Shown in pieces: positions 7,209 to 16,091 of a stretch of DNA of 64,000 nucleotides (position 1 is the stretch's first letter; each line of letters begins with the position of its first letter). The notes under the pieces were generated by a model. That model was given only the letters and a program-made list of their open reading frames with translations, was not told where the DNA came from and ran no database searches. The position numbers were made by a program, and so were the translations under genes. The stretch comes from CAZIUL01 sp964542475. Lineage in GTDB: Bacteria; Planctomycetota; B15-G4; CAYZWU01. The DNA lies in assembly GCA_964542475.1 (NCBI GenBank), contig CAZIUL010000019.1:1-64000 (forward strand). Reading direction: 5' to 3'.

Positions 7209-10200
7209 ATGCAAAACAACACGATCGAAACAATTATGAGCAACGACGGAGAGGTGCGCAACCTCTCCATTGATGAGCTTATGAGCGACAAATCCCGGGA
7301 AGAGCTTCTCGGGACGGCTGAACGCCTCGAGGTGTTCAGGCACGTCTCAGACAACCTGTACCACAAGGTCAGGGCATCGCTTTTCATATCCTCCATCTAC
7401 AGGTTCCACCTGATCGATTGCGATGACGTGAAAAAGCTCGGTCATATCCCGTTCAAAGGAGTCAAGGCCGCTTTGGGCCGGGACTACGACGAAGCCATCG
7501 AGATCTTCAGGACATCCATGATGATCCACGGGATCAACGAGGCGATTCTGAGCGCTCTTGCCGATGCCTACTACCATCTCGCGTTCAAATACCTGGCTGA
7601 CCAGGTGAAGCTTTCCATAAGCCGAAGCCGCGGAAACCATCTTCTTTTCGAAAAGCAGGCAAAAGGCGACGTGCCGTTCAGGGCCAGGGAGGAGTTCACT
7701 CTCAAGGATCCGGAAACCGGGCTATACCCGCTGGGCATGGACAGCTCACCGGTCAGGGCTGACCCCTGCCACAGCGGATGGTCCGACATCTTTTTCCTCG
7801 GAATGGACTTTCCATCGGGCGCCCGCGTGATCAACATGTCAGTGGACCTTTGCGTTCACGGCAAAGGTAAGCCCACCCCTCCAATCGATGTCTACTGCCG
7901 GATGATAGACGACCCCGTCATCCGCCTTGTATCAATGGATCTCAAATGCAGCAAGGACGTTGAAGACCTTGACGAACTGTTCAACTTCGGCAACGACCAC
8001 CTCGGGCTCGTGAAAGCCGGAGTCGTGGCATCCGGCGTGATCCCTCCATCCTTCGAGGGAAAGTCCATCTCCCTGGACCGGCTCCTCGAGCGGTTCCTCG
8101 GCAAAAGGGGAGGCTTCGAACTCGCCACATGGGTCAAGGACATTCCAAAGGGATCGCGCCTTGCGGTCAGCACAACCCTGCTTTCCGCAATAATAACAAG
8201 GCTCATGCGTTTCAGCGGCCAGACGAGAAACATCGAGGGGCCGCTGACCGAAGAGGAACGCCGGCTCGTCGCATCCCGGGCCATTTTAGGCGAATGGCTC
8301 GGCGGCTCAGGCGGAGGCTGGCAGGATTCGGGCGGCATCTGGCCGGGCATAAAGGTAATCGAGGGCGTGGAAGCCGCCAAGGGAGATCCTGAGTTCGGTG
8401 TCAGCCGCGGACGCCTCCTGCCCGCTCACCACGTGCTCGCCATGCAGCAGCTCAGCCCAGAGGTGGAATCGCGCCTGAACAAGTCGATCGTCATGGTTCA
8501 CGGCGGCATGTCCCAGAACGTGGGGCCGATCCTGGAAATGGTCACTGAGAAATACCTTCTGAGGTCCGCCAAGGAATGGAAGGCCCGCCTCGACGGTTAC
8601 GAGATCCTCGACGAGGTGGTGGATGCCGTCAAGAACGGCGAGATGAAAGAGCTCGGCTCTTTAACGACCAGGGACTGGGAATCGGTCACCAAGGTCATTA
8701 TACCGTGGGCCACCAACGCGTTCTCCGAGGATCTGATCGCCAGGATCAAGCAGCGCTTCAATGATGACTACTGGGGATTTCTCATGCTCGGGGGCATGGC
8801 AGGCGGAGGCATGGCATTCATAATCGATCCCAAGGTCCACGACGGTTTCGTGCACGAAGTGAAAAGTATCATGACCGAACTCAAACGGTTTTACAACGAA
8901 TCGCTGCCGTTCGCCATGGACCCGGTGGTCTACGACTTCAAGCTCAACTACGAGGGCATCATGGCTTCCTTACGCGAGGGCAAACACGCTCTCATGCCCG
9001 AGATCTACTATTGTGACGGCCTCGAAAACGCGGCGGCTTCCAGCGATGATAAATGGGTTGCCGCTCATGAAAAAGAGTTAGAGGTGCTGTGCGGCGACCA
9101 GGATACCGTGGCATGCTCAAGCAACGACACTCCTCTCGCAGCGTACTGGATGGAGAGGATCTTCGGGAAAGGACCCGGCGCGGCTTCAGGCCCCGGGACC
9201 GGCAACAGCGCCTCCTGTAACGAGGAGGAGGCGGAGAAGATCAAGATAGAAAACGGATTCGATTCAGAATCCCACGGCAGCCTCAAGGCCCGCCTCAAGA
9301 GCGGCAGGATCGGAACCAGCAGGAACAGGCTCCCGGGCAAAACCGCTATCGAGGATGTGGCGCGCGAACACTATGTATCAGCCCTCAGCGAGAAGGAGAT
9401 CGAAAACAGGGAGAGGATCGAGAAAACAGGTATCGCCGCTCTTGATGACGGCAAAGCCGCTGTTGTGACATTCAGCGGAGGGCTCGGCAGCCGCTGGACA
9501 GAGGGGGCGGCTGTGGTCAAACCTATCAACCCCTTTGTCATGATGGCGGGCAGGCACCGCAGCTTCACGGAAATACATCTGGCGAAAAGCCGGCGCGCAT
9601 CCATTCGCCACGACGCACAGGTCCAGCACGTGTTCACCACCAGCTTCCTGACCCATGACGCGTTTCAGCGATGCCTCGACCGAAACAACAGCTTCGGGTA
9701 CGAGGGTCCTGTCCGGATGTCCCGGGCACACGCCATCGGGCACCGGGTATTCCCGATGGAAAGGGACCTGCGCTTCATCTGGGAAGAGCTGCCACAGCAG
9801 ATGCTGGACGAACAGCAGCAGAAGGTTCTCGAGGACTACCACGAGGCGATCATCGAATGGACCCGCGAAAAGGGCGAAGGCGAAGACTACAAGGACAACA
9901 TCCCGATCCAGAGGTTCAACCCGCCCGGACACTGGTACGAGATTCCGAACATGTTCCGAAACGGTGTGCTGGCAGAGCTCATGAACGAGAATCCCGGAAT
10001 CGAGTATCTCCTTGCGCACAACACGGACACTCTCGGAACATGGCTCGACCCCCTCATTCTCGGCATGCACATCGAAAGCGGCAAGGCGATCAGCTTCGAG
10101 GTGACAGCAAGGCGCTACGAGGACAAGGGAGGCGGACTGACCCTTGTGGACGGCAGACCCCAGCTCATGGAGGCGCTGGCCCTGCCGAGGGAGGAGGACG

Positions 10201-10601
10201 AGTTCAAGCTGAGCTTCTACAACACGCTCACAAACTGGATCACCATTGACCGCCTGCTCGACATTTTCGGCCTGACGCGCAGAGACATCATCCGCTCGGC
10301 GGATCATGAGGAGTCAAGGGAAAAGGTTGCGGCCGCGGTCCGTCGCGTGGAAGAGCAGCTCCCCACCTATGTGACCATCAAAGGGGTCAAGCTGATCTGG
10401 GGCGCCGGCCAGGAGGACATTTTTCCGGTGGCACAGTTTGAGAAGCTTTGGGGCGATATGAGCCGCCTTGAAGAAGTGAAAGCCGGTTTCATAGCTGTAC
10501 CGCGAAACCGCGGGCAGCAGCTCAAGGATCCTGCACAGCTAGACGCGTGGGTAAGGGACGGGTCGTGTCGCGGAATCGAAGAGCTTGCTCTGTTCGAGTA
10601 G
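7209..10601 (+). CDS. GHMP sugar kinase fused to UDPGP-type sugar-1-phosphate nucleotidylyltransferase
   Basis: About 1130 residues from the ATG at 7209; an ORF start at 7152 would overlap the previous gene. Residues 180-540 match a fucokinase-type GHMP kinase: SGWSD (near 187), a phosphate-binding stretch GSRLAVSTTLLSA (near 317), GGGWQDSGGIWPGIK (near 367) and the C-terminal GGMAGGGMAFI (near 530). From about 745 a UDPGP-type domain starts at FSGGLGSRW and continues with HNTDTLGTWLDPLILG. Known bifunctional salvage enzymes (Bacteroides Fkp, plant FKGP) have the nucleotidyltransferase first; here the order is reversed. The likely role is phosphorylation of a free sugar and its activation to an NDP-sugar, in the cytoplasm. 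Substrate unknown. Confidence 0.8.
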   Translation: MQNNTIETIMSNDGEVRNLSIDELMSDKSREELLGTAERLEVFRHVSDNLYHKVRASLFISSIYRFHLIDCDDVKKLGHIPFKGVKAALGRDYDEAIEIFRTSMMIHGINEAILSALADAYYHLAFKYLADQVKLSISRSRGNHLLFEKQAKGDVPFRAREEFTLKDPETGLYPLGMDSSPVRADPCHSGWSDIFFLGMDFPSGARVINMSVDLCVHGKGKPTPPIDVYCRMIDDPVIRLVSMDLKCSKDVEDLDELFNFGNDHLGLVKAGVVASGVIPPSFEGKSISLDRLLERFLGKRGGFELATWVKDIPKGSRLAVSTTLLSAIITRLMRFSGQTRNIEGPLTEEERRLVASRAILGEWLGGSGGGWQDSGGIWPGIKVIEGVEAAKGDPEFGVSRGRLLPAHHVLAMQQLSPEVESRLNKSIVMVHGGMSQNVGPILEMVTEKYLLRSAKEWKARLDGYEILDEVVDAVKNGEMKELGSLTTRDWESVTKVIIPWATNAFSEDLIARIKQRFNDDYWGFLMLGGMAGGGMAFIIDPKVHDGFVHEVKSIMTELKRFYNESLPFAMDPVVYDFKLNYEGIMASLREGKHALMPEIYYCDGLENAAASSDDKWVAAHEKELEVLCGDQDTVACSSNDTPLAAYWMERIFGKGPGAASGPGTGNSASCNEEEAEKIKIENGFDSESHGSLKARLKSGRIGTSRNRLPGKTAIEDVAREHYVSALSEKEIENRERIEKTGIAALDDGKAAVVTFSGGLGSRWTEGAAVVKPINPFVMMAGRHRSFTEIHLAKSRRASIRHDAQVQHVFTTSFLTHDAFQRCLDRNNSFGYEGPVRMSRAHAIGHRVFPMERDLRFIWEELPQQMLDEQQQKVLEDYHEAIIEWTREKGEGEDYKDNIPIQRFNPPGHWYEIPNMFRNGVLAELMNENPGIEYLLAHNTDTLGTWLDPLILGMHIESGKAISFEVTARRYEDKGGGLTLVDGRPQLMEALALPREEDEFKLSFYNTLTNWITIDRLLDIFGLTRRDIIRSADHEESREKVAAAVRRVEEQLPTYVTIKGVKLIWGAGQEDIFPVAQFEKLWGDMSRLEEVKAGFIAVPRNRGQQLKDPAQLDAWVRDGSCRGIEELALFE

Positions 10602-10628
10602 GAGGGACGGCGTGGAAGCCGACCCTCC
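10601..10628. repeat. GC-rich hairpin repeat, second copy
   Basis: GGACGGCGTGGAAGCCG (10605-10621) is the exact reverse complement of 5773-5789. Outer GGAGGG and CCCTCC close a hairpin. It sits in the 43-base gap between two converging genes and overlaps the last base of the stop codon of the upstream gene. Confidence 0.6.
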
Positions 10629-10644
10629 ATATCCGTCCTCTTCT

Positions 10645-11838
10645 TTAATACGAAATCCCGTGCAACTCTATGTAAAAAATCAACGTGGCGTTCGACGGGA
10701 TCTTGGGAGGACTCCCCTGCTCGCCGTATGCAAGGTCGCCAGGTATTATGAACCTGTAGATCGCCCCTTCCTCCATGAGCTGGAGCCCCTCGTTCCACCC
10801 CGGTATCACGCGGCCGAGCCTGAATGAGGCGGTGTCGCCCCTCTCGTAAGAGCTGTCAAAAAGCGTTCCGTCCTCGAGCCACCCGGCATAGTGCACGGTA
10901 ACCATATGCCCGATAAGAGGTTTTCTATCTTTATTTTCCCCTTCTTTTATCACCTCGTACTTCAAGCCGCTGTCCGTGGTTTTGAGCTTTTCCGGCGCAG
11001 AAACGACGAACTCGGGCACAGGCAGCGGCTTCACTATCCTCACAAGCTCCAGCTCCCACACGCACTTGGAGTTGGGTGGTATAACCCGGCCCCCGCCCTT
11101 TTCGCCAAAAGCCAATTCGGGCGGCACCTCGAAACGGTACCTCGATCCCTCCTTGAGCATCCCAACTCCCGCCTCAAATATCTCGAGCTCCATCTTGCCC
11201 ATGACAAACTTCAGATCCCTTGAGTGGAGCTCGTTGCAGTCGCCAAGCTCCCCTTCCATGTTCCAGAAAGCGTACTTGACCTGGACCATTTCGCCTTCGG
11301 TGGGGATATCACCCTGACCCTCGATGAGCGGTTCATAAACGAGGCCGGATTCTGTTTTCTTCTGAACCTTGGGATTTCCCTTCTTGAACTTCGGCACATC
11401 AGGTCCCTTACGTATCTTCTGAAGCTCTATCTCGAATGTAAGCGTTGAGTTCGGCGGAATCTTGGGAGGCCTGCCACGCTCGCCGTAGGCCATCTCCGAA
11501 GGGACGATGAACCTGAACTTTGCCCCGCAGGTCATGAGCTGGACGCCCTCTGTCCATCCGGGAATCACCTGGTCGAGGCGGAAGTTGGTCGGCACCCCGC
11601 GGCTGTACGAAGAATCGAACTCCGTGCCGTCCTGGAGCATCCCCTTGTAATGAACCTCCACATTGTCATAGCGACCCGGATGCGGCCCGCCATCCCCTTC
11701 CCTGATGACCATGTACTGGAGCCCAGAGGCTGTCGTTGTGTACTTGCCTTCGTCAGTGACAGAAGGATCCTTATCCTGACAAACAGCGGTTATCGAAGAC
11801 AAAACCGATAAAACCAGCATCAACGGTATGAATTTCAT
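10645..11838 (-). CDS. Exported peptidyl-prolyl isomerase with three FKBP domains
   Basis: I place the start at the second ATG (11838), seven bases after GGAG, giving a 397-residue protein with signal peptide MKFIPLMLVLSVLSSITAVC. Three FKBP domains follow. Domains 1 and 3 keep the active-site set FDSSY, VIPGW, EG and AYGE. Domain 2 has lost FDSSY and VIPGW but keeps LAFGEKGGGRVIPPNS, so it is probably non-catalytic. Each domain is introduced by a related SGL-x-Y motif, which suggests internal triplication. The role would be folding or holding exported proteins in the periplasm. It is divergent from the S41 protease gene across a 217-base promoter region. Confidence 0.9.
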   Translation of the reverse strand: MKFIPLMLVLSVLSSITAVCQDKDPSVTDEGKYTTTASGLQYMVIREGDGGPHPGRYDNVEVHYKGMLQDGTEFDSSYSRGVPTNFRLDQVIPGWTEGVQLMTCGAKFRFIVPSEMAYGERGRPPKIPPNSTLTFEIELQKIRKGPDVPKFKKGNPKVQKKTESGLVYEPLIEGQGDIPTEGEMVQVKYAFWNMEGELGDCNELHSRDLKFVMGKMELEIFEAGVGMLKEGSRYRFEVPPELAFGEKGGGRVIPPNSKCVWELELVRIVKPLPVPEFVVSAPEKLKTTDSGLKYEVIKEGENKDRKPLIGHMVTVHYAGWLEDGTLFDSSYERGDTASFRLGRVIPGWNEGLQLMEEGAIYRFIIPGDLAYGEQGSPPKIPSNATLIFYIELHGISY

Positions 11839-12055
11839 ATTCATGCTCCTATTTGTGTATATTTCCAATCGAATAGTTGCTCGAACCGGCAATAGATACG
11901 CACGGTTCTCGAAAACACGGAAACAAAACATTTCATCATAGATTTCGTTGCTTTTCCAGGTTTTCTTGCGCCATTTTTCAAAAGCGGCTATGAAACAGGC
12001 CTGCAAGAGCTTATTTTTCACCTGTGTCTTTTCGTGCATTTTGGAGGTCGGCTTC

Positions 12056-13810
12056 ATGCGCATCCTGTTCTTCATTTTCATGCTGTTCATCGCTTTGAGC
12101 GGAACCGCTTTTTCGAGCAACTTCCTCTGTCCCACGGCAGCTGATCGGTCAGACTACACAAAGGACTTCGAGTTCATCGAAAAAACAGTGGCCAGGAGCT
12201 ATCCGTGCCTCAAAAGCAAAAAGATCGACTGGAAAAGAGCATGCGCGAAAATGCGCCCCATGTTCATGAAATGTGAGAGCGATGCAGAGCATGTAAAAAA
12301 CGTCATGCGCCTGCTTGCCGTGCTGAAGGACAGCCACAGCGGTGTCATCCGAACATCAATCGATTGGAAGCTTCTACCGTCGAAGTTCGACGGACTCTAC
12401 GGTGGCGGGCTCTGGATGGGCTGGGACAACGGGTTCATCATATTGAGAGGTATGATGCAGGACCACCACATGAAAGGATCAATCCCCGCGGGCTCAGCCC
12501 TGGCCGCGATCAACAGCGAGCCCGCGTGGCTGGCCATTGCCAGGGAAAAGAAACGGATTACCCCTTTCATGGGCTCGTCTTCGGACCACTCGCTGTTCGC
12601 ATCCATGAGCAACAGGTTCTTTCAGTTCGGCAATGAACAAAAAATCGATCTGCTCTTTCTGATGCCGGATGCAAAAACCAGGAACGTATCCCTGTCCCGC
12701 TGGGGCCCGGGCGGCAAGGCGTTTTCTCCGTCATCCGCTACGCTGCCGGAGGGAGTTGAATGGGCAAAGGGAGCGGTCTCAGCGTTTATAAAGTCGCCCT
12801 GGTGCGGAAAGCTCGGGTACCTCCGCATAACCGGGAGCATGAACTCCTCCGATGCAAATCTGTTTCACACGGCGCTGGACCGGCTAAAAGGCATGGAAGC
12901 GCTTCTGCTCGACTGCAGGGGCATGGGCGGCGGCGGCGACGGCCCGGCCTGGGACATAGCGGGCCGTTTCTTCGAAAACGGGGTGAACAACGGGATCAAC
13001 GGACGCATAGAGGCATCCGGTTCATGGCGTTTCAGCGGGCCTGTTGTGATGCTCCAGGACGAGCTCGAGGTGTCTTCCGCGGAAACGTTCACCTGGGCGA
13101 TGAGCGAAACCGAACGTGTCGTGTCGGTCGGGCGCAACACCGGCGGATGGGCCATCATCCCAAAGGTCTTCAAATGCCCTTCCGGTCTCGTGGATTTTCG
13201 CATGGGTGTCACCGACCGGCAAACTCCCATCGAACGTGTCCGCACCGAGGGTGTGGGCTGGCCGCCTGACGTGCTCATACCGTACGGCCCGGTCTTCTGC
13301 GGGATGAAGGACCCTGTAATGGAGGTTGGTTTACAGGTGCTGAGAGTGCTCCACGCTGGTGTCCCGCAAAAAAAAGCAGTAGACGCCTTCAACAGCCTTT
13401 TCAGCGGGCAGGTGAAAAAATTCAAAAAGGAGGCTCCTAAGCTTTCGAAAGAGCTGAAAGGATGGAAGCCCGAACAGCTCTCGCGCCATGTGGAGGACGA
13501 CATCGAGGGAAGGATCGAGATGGAGATCGCGCTTCTGGAGCTCGACGAGGCCGGTCCTTGTGACGCTCTTGGCGCCGGTGCGCGGCTCGATGAGCTTGCC
13601 CGACTCGCTAAAGCCGCTGGGATCAAGGGACTTCTCAGCCGCCTGGAAAAAACCGTGAAGAAGCTCGGCAAGGAGGCTGCGGCACAGGAGGCGTTCATCG
13701 AGATAACCGGGCCCGGCTTCGAGTCTGACGAGGCATCCAGGAAGGATTTTTTCAAACAACACGGCAAGACGAAAACCGGCCGGTACATCAAGGAACATCT
13801 CTGGAAATAA
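12056..13810 (+). CDS. Exported S41-family peptidase
   Basis: The start at 12056 is chosen because GGAGG lies eight bases upstream and a signal peptide follows directly (MRILFFIFMLFIALSGTAFS); an upstream in-frame extension to 11948 is unlikely. The mature protein (584 residues in all) has the C-terminal-processing-peptidase/IRBP fold signature: ALLLDCRGMGGGGDG then VSSAETFTWAM, where the second Ser of SSAE is the expected nucleophile, followed by GRNTGGW. No clear PDZ domain is seen; the N-terminal 150 residues look like a tricorn/S41 helical domain with LKDSHSG. The C-terminal 130 residues are helical and Lys/Glu rich. The probable role is periplasmic proteolysis; substrate unknown. The next gene begins six bases later. 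Confidence 0.83.
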   Translation: MRILFFIFMLFIALSGTAFSSNFLCPTAADRSDYTKDFEFIEKTVARSYPCLKSKKIDWKRACAKMRPMFMKCESDAEHVKNVMRLLAVLKDSHSGVIRTSIDWKLLPSKFDGLYGGGLWMGWDNGFIILRGMMQDHHMKGSIPAGSALAAINSEPAWLAIAREKKRITPFMGSSSDHSLFASMSNRFFQFGNEQKIDLLFLMPDAKTRNVSLSRWGPGGKAFSPSSATLPEGVEWAKGAVSAFIKSPWCGKLGYLRITGSMNSSDANLFHTALDRLKGMEALLLDCRGMGGGGDGPAWDIAGRFFENGVNNGINGRIEASGSWRFSGPVVMLQDELEVSSAETFTWAMSETERVVSVGRNTGGWAIIPKVFKCPSGLVDFRMGVTDRQTPIERVRTEGVGWPPDVLIPYGPVFCGMKDPVMEVGLQVLRVLHAGVPQKKAVDAFNSLFSGQVKKFKKEAPKLSKELKGWKPEQLSRHVEDDIEGRIEMEIALLELDEAGPCDALGAGARLDELARLAKAAGIKGLLSRLEKTVKKLGKEAAAQEAFIEITGPGFESDEASRKDFFKQHGKTKTGRYIKEHLWK

Positions 13811-13815
13811 GCGCG

Positions 13816-15933
13816 GTGAAGCAGGCACAGAAAAGAGAAAAAAAAGGCAAAGGCAACAAAGGGAAGGAACAGGGCAGGGCCAACCGTTCCGGAGCGCTCT
13901 CCCCTGACAAACCGGTGAGATGGACCGCTGCTCTGTGCTTCGGCGCTGTGCTCGGCCTGATCTTTTTAGCGTTCCAGTGTTTTCATCTCCCAAAGGTCAT
14001 GCTTGACGGGGAATCCTTTTTCCTGGACCCGGACAGCTACGCGTGGATGGACAGGGCACAGCGCGTGATCGAAGAACCCGGAATATTCGTTCACAACGAT
14101 CCTTTGGACAACTTTCCAACCGGGTACAGCTCACACTGGACACAGCCGTTCCATTGGGGGCTTGCGCTTTTTTCCCGGATCTTCCACATCGCTGGAGACA
14201 AAAATCCGCTGGAAACAGCCGGTGTCTGGATCTGCCCGCTCCTCGGCCTTCTTACAGCAGGGCTGCTCTCTGCATGGGCTTTCAGGCGATGGCCATGGCA
14301 GGCGGCGCTCCTTGCGGGGTTCGTCTTCCTGGCAAATCCGTTCGAACAGTGGACGTTTTCCCTCGGCAGACCGGATCACCAGTGCCTCCTTGTGCCGCTT
14401 CTGCTCGGGTCGCTGCTTCTCATGCTCAGACGCGCAGACACGCCATGGTATACGGCTATAAAACAAAACGCTCTCAGCGGAATACTCATGGCAGCGGCTG
14501 TCTGGGTCTCGGTTCAGGCGCTCAGCCTCTGGGCCTTGATCGCAGGCATACTCGTCCTGCACGCAGCGCTCGCCGCAGAACCTGAAAAACGGTCGAGACG
14601 CCTGCATGAAGCTCTTGCCTGGTCAGGAGCCGCCTTTTCAGCCGCGTTCCTGTTCCTGCTCATCGAGCGAAAGGGAAACATCGCATTCGCAGCATTTGAC
14701 TCCATCTCCATCTGTCATGTCGTTCTCCTGGCAATGCCGGCAATAGGGCTCTTTGCCGCAAAAAAGGTGCTTTCGAGGAGAAAAGCGCTTGGTTGCCGCT
14801 CCTGGTTATTTTCCGCGATCCTGCTGCCGCTACTCCCGGCATCGGCAGCGGGTATGTTGCTCTGGTACCTTCAAAGATCCGGCATGGGCACGGAGGTGAC
14901 CGCCGCAACAAGCCGCTGGTTCGAGATGAACCTGGAGTTTCAACCGGCGATCTTCGCTGTGAACGGAAAACTCGCCCTCGGAAGGTTTCACGAGGCTTTC
15001 GGATACTCTTTTTACACCCTTCCGTTTCTGATCTACGGCGTGGTTGTAACGCGAATGCTGGATTCCCGGGCCAAGCTGCTTCTCGTCACAGGAGTCGTGG
15101 TTTCCGCGCTGCTGACCATCTGGCAGCTCAGATGGAGGGATCTCTATTCGCTCTTCATAATCCCGGTCATGGCTGCAGGCATCTGGGAACTTGTGTCTAG
15201 GTCGAAAATAGCCGCTTCGAACAACATGATCGGATCGGGGAGGGGAATAGGACGGATCGTTCCCCCTGCAGCCTCAGTCACAGCCGCTGCGATCGTGCTG
15301 GTCCCCTGGCTTTCATGCACGTGGCAGAGCATCAAAGGCTTCCCGGACCATGAACCGCCCGGAGACTACCAGGCTGTAAGGGAGATATGCACCTGGATAC
15401 GCGAAAACGATCCTTATATCCCGGATGATGTAACCCCGCAAGCAGTGCTCGCAGCTTGGGATTTCGGCCCAATGGTAAAACACTGGTCGGGCAGACCTGT
15501 GATCGCCGGCCCGTACCACGGGAACATGGAAGGGGTTCTTGACACCATGACGGCCTACTCTGCAAGAGATCCGGGGGTGTTCGAAAGCATCTCGAAAAAG
15601 AGGCGGATCCGGTACGTTCTTCGCACCCCGAACACTGACCCTTACCACGACCTGTATTCGTTCGAATACATCAGGGGAGCCGAACACCCGGCGATGTACG
15701 TGAAAACCGAACAGATCACCGAAGACGGAAAGGGTATAACGCGGGGATTCGACCTGAACCGCGGCATGACACCTGAAAAAATCGATGATATCCTGTGCCT
15801 CCGACTGGTAAAAAACCAGTGGACAGGTTGGAGCGGGCTTCAGCCGGTCATGATACCGGGGCTGGAACGGATGCTGCCTGATGCGACTAGGATGCCCTAT
15901 CTGTACAGGTGTGTTTTTTCACATTCCCCTTGA
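13816..15933 (+). CDS. STT3/PglB-like membrane glycosyltransferase
   Basis: A 705-residue polytopic membrane protein read from a GTG six bases after the upstream stop; no strong RBS is visible. A basic N-terminus precedes about 11-12 hydrophobic segments up to residue 500. The first outside loop has LDPDSYAWMDRA, resembling the acidic catalytic motif of STT3 oligosaccharyltransferases, and the soluble C-terminal part has AAWDFGPMVKHWSGRP, a variant of the WWDxG peptide-binding motif, followed by the usual FESISKKRRIRYVL region. It would transfer a lipid-linked glycan to protein on the outer face of the inner membrane. No lipid-linked glycan genes are nearby. A GT83 or related GT-C enzyme is the main alternative. 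Confidence 0.72.
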   Translation: MKQAQKREKKGKGNKGKEQGRANRSGALSPDKPVRWTAALCFGAVLGLIFLAFQCFHLPKVMLDGESFFLDPDSYAWMDRAQRVIEEPGIFVHNDPLDNFPTGYSSHWTQPFHWGLALFSRIFHIAGDKNPLETAGVWICPLLGLLTAGLLSAWAFRRWPWQAALLAGFVFLANPFEQWTFSLGRPDHQCLLVPLLLGSLLLMLRRADTPWYTAIKQNALSGILMAAAVWVSVQALSLWALIAGILVLHAALAAEPEKRSRRLHEALAWSGAAFSAAFLFLLIERKGNIAFAAFDSISICHVVLLAMPAIGLFAAKKVLSRRKALGCRSWLFSAILLPLLPASAAGMLLWYLQRSGMGTEVTAATSRWFEMNLEFQPAIFAVNGKLALGRFHEAFGYSFYTLPFLIYGVVVTRMLDSRAKLLLVTGVVVSALLTIWQLRWRDLYSLFIIPVMAAGIWELVSRSKIAASNNMIGSGRGIGRIVPPAASVTAAAIVLVPWLSCTWQSIKGFPDHEPPGDYQAVREICTWIRENDPYIPDDVTPQAVLAAWDFGPMVKHWSGRPVIAGPYHGNMEGVLDTMTAYSARDPGVFESISKKRRIRYVLRTPNTDPYHDLYSFEYIRGAEHPAMYVKTEQITEDGKGITRGFDLNRGMTPEKIDDILCLRLVKNQWTGWSGLQPVMIPGLERMLPDATRMPYLYRCVFSHSP

Positions 15934-16040
15934 AGAACAAGCGGCTTTTTTCTATTTATCCTAACTTGCCAAAAAAGTTTAAACGTTTTCGATTCCAGGT
16001 CAAACACGAGCTGCACAAGAACGTAACAACTGGATTATTC

Positions 16041-16055
16041 ATCCGTTAAACGGAT
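16041..16055. promoter_or_regulatory. Perfect 15-bp palindrome upstream of the moxR-bat operon
   Basis: ATCCGTTAAACGGAT, seven-base arms around one central base, lies 37 bases before the moxR start codon in an otherwise gene-free 158-base gap. It could be an operator or a leader hairpin. No promoter hexamers stand out beside it. Confidence 0.35.
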
Positions 16056-16091
16056 CAACCTGTTCCGGAACATTGAAAGGAGATCGCATAA

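Noticed and set aside
11839..12135. 99-residue N-terminal extension of the FKBP protein
   Set aside because: The added part is basic, has no FKBP similarity, and would bury the signal peptide; a good RBS precedes the inner ATG.
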